From: Acidobacteriota bacterium
GTDB lineage: Bacteria; Acidobacteriota; Terriglobia; Acidiferrales; UBA7541
Assembly: GCA_003224195.1 (NCBI GenBank)
Contig: QHYP01000047.1
Span: 1-26,749, forward strand
DNA: 26,749 nt
Direction: 5' to 3'
The translations under genes were made by a program, and so were the position numbers. Below the pieces are notes generated by a model. That model was given only the letters and a program-made list of their open reading frames with translations, was not told the origin of the DNA and made no database searches. Positions 22,398 through 26,749 of this stretch are shown here, piece by piece (positions within the stretch are counted from its first letter, which is position 1; every line of letters begins with the position of its first letter).

Positions 22398-23516
22398 TTA
22401 GCCTCTTCTCTGCGCCTTCCTCGCCCGCTTCATCCTCTCCAATCGAGGTTTTCTCCGCCCCCTCTTTAGTTTCTTTCTGCTCTTCATCATCCCGGCGGTC
22501 AGCATCGAAAAATTCTTTTCCGCTCTCGGCGCCTGCTCTTTCAATCCCGCCAACTCCCACAGCTTCGCCACATTCCGGCGGTCATCGCCCGGCCGGTCGA
22601 TCGGCGTCTCCGCCAAAAAGGCCCGCCCGGGCAATCCGTGCGGTGACCCGGCTCCTAGCCGGGGATGCCTCAGAATCCGCCGAAACGCCTCTGCGCCGAT
22701 CTTTCCCTTCCCAATGTGCTCGTGACGGTCCACCCGCCCCCCGAGCGGCACCTTCGAGTCATTCACGTGGAACACGGGCACGTACTCGAGCCCGATCGTC
22801 CCGTCAATCTTCGCAAACGTTTCCGCAAGCCCGGTTTCGCTCCGTATGTCATAACCCGCGGCAAATAAATGCGCCGTATCGAGGCAGGCTCCCGCGCCCA
22901 AATCCTGGAGCCGCGCGACGATCTCCGCCACTTCCTCGAGTCGCCAACCCACTGCCGTGCCCATTCCAGCGGTGTTTTCAATCAAGATCCTCAGCGTGCC
23001 CAGCCGCACGCGCTTCGCCGCCTGCTTCACCGCATCCGCTATGGACGCGATGGCCTGTTCTGTCGTCGCATCACCCCGCGAACCCGGGTGCACCACCAGA
23101 AAATCTGCCCCGAGCGCAACCCCGCGCACAAGTTCGTCGTGAAACGCCTGGATCGAGCGCGTGCGCAGCATCGGCTGCGCCGCCGCCAAATTGATCAGGT
23201 AATTCGCATGAATGACCAGCGGCCCCAGCCTCAACTCCTTGCGCCGCGCCCGAAACGCCTGCGCGTCCGCGTCCGGAATCCGTGCCACCCCGCCCGCCCA
23301 CATCCGCGGACTCGCTGAAAAAATCTGCAGCGCGTTGCACCCGAGCCTCCGCGCCGCTTCCAGCGCGTTCCTGAAACTTCCTGCAATGGACGTGTGAATC
23401 CCGATGCGCAGGCTGCCGTCCAGCCATGCGGGCGGCGCCGGTTCAGGTTCTGGTTCGGGGCGGTATTCGTCTTCGGGGTCGAAAGCTGTCTCTGGGGTGT
23501 GCTGCGGCTCCGGCAT
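22398..23516 (-). CDS. nfo: Endonuclease IV (AP endonuclease) with charged tails
   Basis: A 372-residue protein whose core (about 35-320) is an endonuclease IV TIM barrel that cuts DNA at abasic sites using three metal ions. Family blocks are visible: RIGIHTSIAGS, HANYLINLAAAQ, VVHPGSRGDA, ENTAGMGTAVG, LDTAHLFAAGYD, HVNDSKVPLGGRVDRHEHIGKG and AETPIDR, which carry the metal-binding His, Asp and Glu residues. In LDTAHLFAAGYD the Cys more usual in this motif is Ala. Two additions are not part of the usual ~285-residue enzyme: an acidic, Pro/Glu-rich head (about 1-32) and a very basic tail (about 338-372, Lys/Arg-rich). ATG 23516 has no clear ribosome-binding site, so a shorter start is possible. 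It is first in the nfo-leuS-guaA run. Confidence 0.93.
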   Translation of the reverse strand: MPEPQHTPETAFDPEDEYRPEPEPEPAPPAWLDGSLRIGIHTSIAGSFRNALEAARRLGCNALQIFSASPRMWAGGVARIPDADAQAFRARRKELRLGPLVIHANYLINLAAAQPMLRTRSIQAFHDELVRGVALGADFLVVHPGSRGDATTEQAIASIADAVKQAAKRVRLGTLRILIENTAGMGTAVGWRLEEVAEIVARLQDLGAGACLDTAHLFAAGYDIRSETGLAETFAKIDGTIGLEYVPVFHVNDSKVPLGGRVDRHEHIGKGKIGAEAFRRILRHPRLGAGSPHGLPGRAFLAETPIDRPGDDRRNVAKLWELAGLKEQAPRAEKNFSMLTAGMMKSRKKLKRGRRKPRLERMKRARKAQRRG

Positions 23517-23690
23517 TCGGTCAGGTGACCACTCTGTTTGTCTCTGAACCTTTCATTCTAGCCGACGCGCCAGAATTCGCCAAGCCGCCTGAGCTGGTAG
23601 GAAAGGGTTCGTTCACAACGACGGGACACCGTTGACACGCGATTCGCCGAGTGCCGCGCCTCGGCTTCTGCTTCGCAAGGCCTCGCCCCT

Positions 23691-24011
23691 CTAACCATTT
23701 AGTGCGGCTGCGGTTCCACCCCATTGCTCCACGGGCGAAAATAGCCCCAGCCCGATTGCGAATCTCCGGCTTTGCAACCGCTGGCAATAGGCCACTCTCG
23801 ATCGCCTCTTTACCCCGTCGTCCGCCAATGTGATCTGCACAGGCTCGCCCGGATTCCAAGACCGTTCAGTAAACACTCGTGCGCCCCGAGAACTTACATT
23901 TTCCGTCACTGTCTTTTCGGAGACGGATGAATCTCCGCGCCGAAAAAGTTCTACTCTTATGGAAAGGACAAAGCGCCTTTCACGGCGCCGCGTCGAGACT
24001 GGCGCAGGCAT
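23691..24011 (-). CDS. PilZ-domain protein
   Basis: A 106-residue single-domain protein with both c-di-GMP-binding signatures of PilZ. An RxxxR-type basic cluster lies at about residues 8-13 (RRRERR), and NVSSRG at 38-43 fits (D/N)xSxxG. The beta-strand pattern VELFRR, ARVFTER, VQITLAD, RSRVAYCQRL and FAIGLGLF fits the barrel. It likely senses c-di-GMP to adjust motility, secretion or surface polymer, though many short PilZ proteins have no known partner. It lies 180 nt away from nfo and 165 nt upstream of the small membrane protein gene at 24177; operon membership is unclear. Confidence 0.82.
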   Translation of the reverse strand: MPAPVSTRRRERRFVLSIRVELFRRGDSSVSEKTVTENVSSRGARVFTERSWNPGEPVQITLADDGVKRRSRVAYCQRLQSRRFAIGLGLFSPVEQWGGTAAALNG

Positions 24012-24176
24012 CGGAAGGACCTACCTCAACCTGAGAGGGACGTCCTGAGGGCGTGGGCTCTGGCGATGGGCGCACGAATCATCCCCGACCGCCCCGCCGA
24101 TGTCAATCGCCCCGAGGCGGTCCCTCAACGCTGCCTTCCTACATGCGGCCGGGAATTTGCGATTCCACGCGTGCCG

Positions 24177-24497
24177 CTATCGGCCGAACATCGAATAGGG
24201 CATTCTTCCCGACTCTTCGTCCGTCCGTTGCTGCTGCTGGCGGCGGATGGCTCGCGAGATCGCCCGGTCGGCCGGCTGATTCGCCAGGCGCTCCAGCGCA
24301 TCGGCTATTCGCGAGAGCTCCAGCGTGACCTGTTCCACGCCGCCTGACCTCTGCAGCACGACGACTCGTTTGCGGTGAAAATGCAGCGCGGCCCAAAACA
24401 CCAGGCCGATCAACACGGAAAATCCCGCCAACAGCAAATCATGACTGGTGATCGTTATGCTGCGGCCGGCAAAGCTTAGGACATGATCCGAGAGCAC
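24177..24497 (-). CDS. Small membrane-anchored coiled-coil protein, unknown function
   Basis: A 106-residue protein I do not recognise. A GTG start at 24497 follows GGGAGGA by about six nt, which supports a real gene. An N-terminal segment is followed by one membrane helix (about 18-41, SHDLLLAGFSVLIGLVFWAALHF) and a positively charged stop (HRKR). Then a heptad-like segment, VEQVTLELSRIADALERLANQ, is followed by a polar C-terminal tail with QQQQ. The layout resembles small single-span scaffold proteins. It sits between a PilZ gene and a GH25 lysozyme gene transcribed the other way. Confidence 0.6.
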   Translation of the reverse strand: MLSDHVLSFAGRSITITSHDLLLAGFSVLIGLVFWAALHFHRKRVVVLQRSGGVEQVTLELSRIADALERLANQPADRAISRAIRRQQQQRTDEESGRMPYSMFGR

Positions 24498-24891
24498 TTG
24501 TTCCTCCCGGCTGGGACCTGTGAGACTACCTCGCCTCCTTAGATGCCGATTCCTGCTGCTCGGTTTGTTTCCGAGGACCGCTTTCCAGTGGCCCGCCCCC
24601 CCCCGGTCCTCCTTCGCTTTTCGAGCTGTCTACATCGGCTCTGGCACCCCAGCCCTGTTGGGGATGAACGAGGGAAAATGCGCCGACGCCGATCCGCTCG
24701 TTTCTCCCGCCGCGGCCCGCCCTATGCCTTCCGCATCTTTTCCTCTTTTCCGCTTGACGTCGCACCCGGCTAGGAGTACACGCAACATATATAACCGCAA
24801 AGTTATCGACCTGCGGAGGCCGGAAACGCGCTCTTCGTTCTCGCGCCGGGCCTGACCCGCCGCAGGCGGGATGGATCGCACGGGAGGACGT
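24498..24891. other. 394-nt gap between divergent genes, no gene seen
   Basis: I find no convincing coding sequence on either strand. It has a run of nine C (24596-24604), a TTGACG at 24754-24759 without a well-placed -10, an AT-rich stretch ATATATAA near 24787-24794 in otherwise GC-rich DNA, and the palindrome at 24856-24870. It must hold promoters for the small membrane gene (minus) and the lysozyme gene (plus). Confidence 0.5.
24856..24870. repeat. Short palindrome, CCGCAGGC family, copy 1
   Basis: CCCGCC (24856-24861) pairs with GGCGGG (24865-24870) around a GCA loop, ending 21 nt before the lysozyme ATG. It shares the core CCGCAGGC with the palindromes at 25538-25559 and 25582-25602 on the other side of the same gene. 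Confidence 0.5.
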
Positions 24892-25515
24892 ATGCCTCAG
24901 CTCAATTCCGTCATTGATTTATCGCATCACAACCAAAACTTGGACTTTCAGGCGATCAAGGACCAGGGCCAGATCCTCGCCATCATCCACAAGGCCACGC
25001 AGGGTCTCCTCTACGTGGATCCGACCTATCAATCTCACAGCACGGATGCAGCGGGCGCCGGGCTTCTGTGGGGCGCCTATCACTTCGGAACCGGCAGTGA
25101 CGGAATTGAACAAGCCCAGCATTTCTTGGACTTTGTGAATCCCAGTCCGCAAACTCTTTTGGTTTTGGATTTTGAGGCGAATCACCAGGGCCCGAGCATG
25201 AACCTGGAGGAAGCGCGCGCCTTCGTCACGCATATCCATGAAGCGACCGGCCGCTGGCCCGGCCTGTATTCAGGCCATTACATCAAGCAGCTTCTTGGCA
25301 CGAGCCAGGATCCGGTTCTGGCCAACTGCTGGTTCTGGCTGGCGCAGTACAGCCCGACTGCTGTTGTTCCTCCGAATTGGGATACGTGGACGCTGTGGCA
25401 GTACACGGATGGCGCCGCGGGACCCCCGCCTCACGACGTTCCCGGCGCTGGTCTTTGCGACCGCGACAAATTCAACGGGGACGAACCCGCCCTCCGCTCC
25501 CTCTGGGGTGCTTAG
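24892..25515 (+). CDS. GH25-family lysozyme (1,4-beta-N-acetylmuramidase), no signal peptide
   Basis: A 207-residue glycoside hydrolase family 25 domain that fills the whole protein. It starts NSVIDLSHHNQNLDFQAIK (D9), then HKATQG, GAYHF, LLVLDFEANH (catalytic-site Asp93/Glu95 of the DxE motif), GLYSGHYIK, WFWLAQYS and WTLWQYTDG, ending with a CDRDKFNGD motif. Such enzymes cut the glycan strand of peptidoglycan. ATG 24892 is chosen for GGGAGG just upstream; an ATG at 24871 would add seven residues. There is no signal peptide or wall-binding repeat, so it needs a holin-like exit, release by lysis, or specialised secretion, or acts as an effector. No phage genes lie nearby. Confidence 0.92.
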   Translation: MPQLNSVIDLSHHNQNLDFQAIKDQGQILAIIHKATQGLLYVDPTYQSHSTDAAGAGLLWGAYHFGTGSDGIEQAQHFLDFVNPSPQTLLVLDFEANHQGPSMNLEEARAFVTHIHEATGRWPGLYSGHYIKQLLGTSQDPVLANCWFWLAQYSPTAVVPPNWDTWTLWQYTDGAAGPPPHDVPGAGLCDRDKFNGDEPALRSLWGA

Positions 25516-25537
25516 CGCCGCCACGCGCTCTTCACCT

Positions 25538-25602
25538 CCCTGCCTGCCGCAGGCAAGGGCGTGGTACATTCCGGTTGTTCCGCCTGCCTACCGCAGGCAG
25601 GC
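25538..25602. repeat. Two short palindromes, CCGCAGGC family, copies 2 and 3
   Basis: Copy 2 (25538-25559) has arms CCCTGCCT and AGGCAAGGG with one bulge. Copy 3 (25582-25602) has perfect 8-bp arms GCCTGCCT and AGGCAGGC around ACCGC. Both carry the core CCGCAGGC. They lie between the convergent lysozyme and histidine kinase genes and may end both transcripts, without a T-run. Confidence 0.6.
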
Positions 25603-25617
25603 CGCACGCGGGGCCGG

Positions 25618-26749
25618 CTACATGGGTGTTTTGGTGAACTCCGGCTCGTTCCTGAGGGCCTGGGCCACCTTTTGCACGAGCGTATCGCGCGAAAAGGGCT
25701 TTTGGAGGAAGAAGCCCTCCTCTAAAAAGTCGCCGCTGCTCCGATTGAATTCCAGATAGCCCGACATGTAGACAATCTTCAGTTCGGCGCAGCGATCCTT
25801 CAGCCGCCTGGCAAGTTCCGTCCCGCGCATGTTGGGCATCACGACGTCCGTTACCAGCGCTTGAATCGGCTCGCCCAAGCCTTCTGCAATCGCGAGCGCT
25901 TCCGTCCCGTCCTTGGCGATCAGGACTTTGTAGCCGGCCGCCTTCAAGAAATCGTGCGCCAGCCCTCTGACCTCTTCTTCGTCCTCGGCGATCAGCACGG
26001 TCTCGCTGGAATGCTTCGCCGCGGTGGGAATTGCATGTGGCCGGTCGGGCTCTGCTCGGCCTTCCACTCGCGGTAAGTAAACCTCAAACCTTGCGCCTTT
26101 CCCGGGCTCCGAGTTCACCCAGATGCAGCCCCCGCTTTGTTTCACGACTCCGTACACGGTAGCAAGACCCAACCCGGTTCCCTTTCCTTGCTCCTTCGTC
26201 GTAAAGAACGGCTCGAAGATTCGCGCCTTTGTCTCGGCGTCCATGCCGTGACCCGTGTCCGTAACCGCGACGAAAACATACTGCCCTGCCTGAAGGGGCG
26301 GCCGCGCGCGCGCTCGCTTCTCGTCAACCGTCACGTTCCGCGTTTCGATGGTCAGTGTCCCGCCGGTGGGCATGGCATCGCAGGCGTTCACGGTCAGATT
26401 GATGATCACCTGTTCGATCTGCCCGGGGTCTGCTTTGATTCGTCCCAGCGACTCTCCGGCCTGGAAAGTGAACGCGATATCTTCTCGCACCAGACGCCTC
26501 AGCAGTTTGCACATCTCGGAAACAAGCGCATTCAGGTCGATGACTTTCGGTTGCAGCATCTGCATCCGGCAGAAGGCCAGCAACTGGCGCGTCAGCGAAG
26601 CGGCGCGGTCGGCTGCCTTCACAATCTGCCGGCCGCTGGCTTGGAGAGGATTCTCAGCTCCCAATCGTTCCAGCAGGATGTCGCTATGTCCCTTGATGAC
26701 GGTCAGCAGGTTGTTGAAGTCGTGCGCCACGCCCCCTGCCAGCCGCCCC
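25618..26749 (-). CDS. Hybrid sensor histidine kinase (HisKA-HATPase-REC), 5' partial
   Basis: The frame stays open to the window edge, so the sensor part lies outside; a GTG at 26730 is internal. Numbering from its Val in VAHDFNN: the phospho-acceptor His is residue 3 in the H-box GGVAHDFNNLLTVIKGH. The ATPase domain has the N-box NLTVNACDAMP (111-121), the G1 box DTGHGMD (158-164) and FEPFFTTKEQGKGTGLGLATV. A C-terminal receiver domain (about 243-360) has the acidic pair ED (249-250), the phospho-acceptor Asp295 in VTDVVMPN and Lys344 in LQKPF. With no DNA-binding output it likely passes phosphate to another partner or is self-regulated. The H-box type is that of NtrB-like and PAS-linked kinases. 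It is convergent with the lysozyme gene. Confidence 0.93.
   Translation of the reverse strand, partial: GRLAGGVAHDFNNLLTVIKGHSDILLERLGAENPLQASGRQIVKAADRAASLTRQLLAFCRMQMLQPKVIDLNALVSEMCKLLRRLVREDIAFTFQAGESLGRIKADPGQIEQVIINLTVNACDAMPTGGTLTIETRNVTVDEKRARARPPLQAGQYVFVAVTDTGHGMDAETKARIFEPFFTTKEQGKGTGLGLATVYGVVKQSGGCIWVNSEPGKGARFEVYLPRVEGRAEPDRPHAIPTAAKHSSETVLIAEDEEEVRGLAHDFLKAAGYKVLIAKDGTEALAIAEGLGEPIQALVTDVVMPNMRGTELARRLKDRCAELKIVYMSGYLEFNRSSGDFLEEGFFLQKPFSRDTLVQKVAQALRNEPEFTKTPM

Overview
The window is high-GC, densely coded bacterial chromosome. It most likely comes from an Acidobacteriota genome, perhaps a metagenome-assembled one. The indications are a C-terminal piece of an Oar-like TonB-dependent receptor ending in Phe, the Tol-Pal gene set with a glycine/proline-rich TonB/TolA-like protein, ECF sigma/anti-sigma control of MacAB-type efflux, and many small palindromic repeats between genes. 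This placement is inferred from protein style and gene order, not from a marker gene. There is no rRNA, tRNA, CRISPR array or recognisable transposase gene.

Layout. 1-1047: 3' end of a TonB-dependent receptor, closed by a perfect 17-bp-arm terminator. 1338-2702: MATE exporter, convergent with a DUF151 bifunctional nuclease (2724-3209) that lies downstream of miaB (3330-4727). 4901-6118: an orphan MacB-type permease. 6249-11602: tolQ, tolR, tonB/tolA-like, tolB, pal and cpoB, followed by ssb (11829-12320). On the minus strand, 17662 down to 12393 is a six-gene run: ECF sigma factor, zinc-finger anti-sigma, LTxxQ (Spy/CpxP-like) periplasmic protein, MacA-type adaptor, MacB-type ATPase and MacB-type permease. 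17778-18149: a divergent XRE regulator, possibly leaderless. 23516 down to 18283: nfo (endonuclease IV), leuS and guaA, tightly packed. 23691-26749: a looser region with a PilZ protein, a small membrane/coiled-coil protein, a GH25 lysozyme lacking a signal peptide, and a hybrid histidine kinase cut by the window edge.

Two things stand out. First, a pair of ~110-bp non-coding elements about 85% identical (3225-3334 and 11598-11706) have matching inverted ends, are bounded by CTAG on both sides, and each sits exactly on the TAG stop codon of a neighbouring gene (miaB and cpoB). They look like MITEs that enter GCTAGC sites and duplicate CTAG. Two unrelated palindromes likewise begin on the TGA stops of tolR and pal. 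Second, three consecutive tol genes (tonB/tolA-like, tolB, pal) each carry one small internal loss that shifts the frame, inside 1.9 kb, while the flanking tolQ, tolR and cpoB are intact. This is either recent decay of the periplasmic half of Tol-Pal or a local assembly fault.

How the genes work together: much of the window concerns the cell envelope (outer-membrane receptor, Tol-Pal, envelope-stress sigma circuit with efflux, lysozyme). The rest is housekeeping (tRNA thiomethylation, Leu-tRNA synthesis, GMP synthesis, AP-site repair, single-strand binding).
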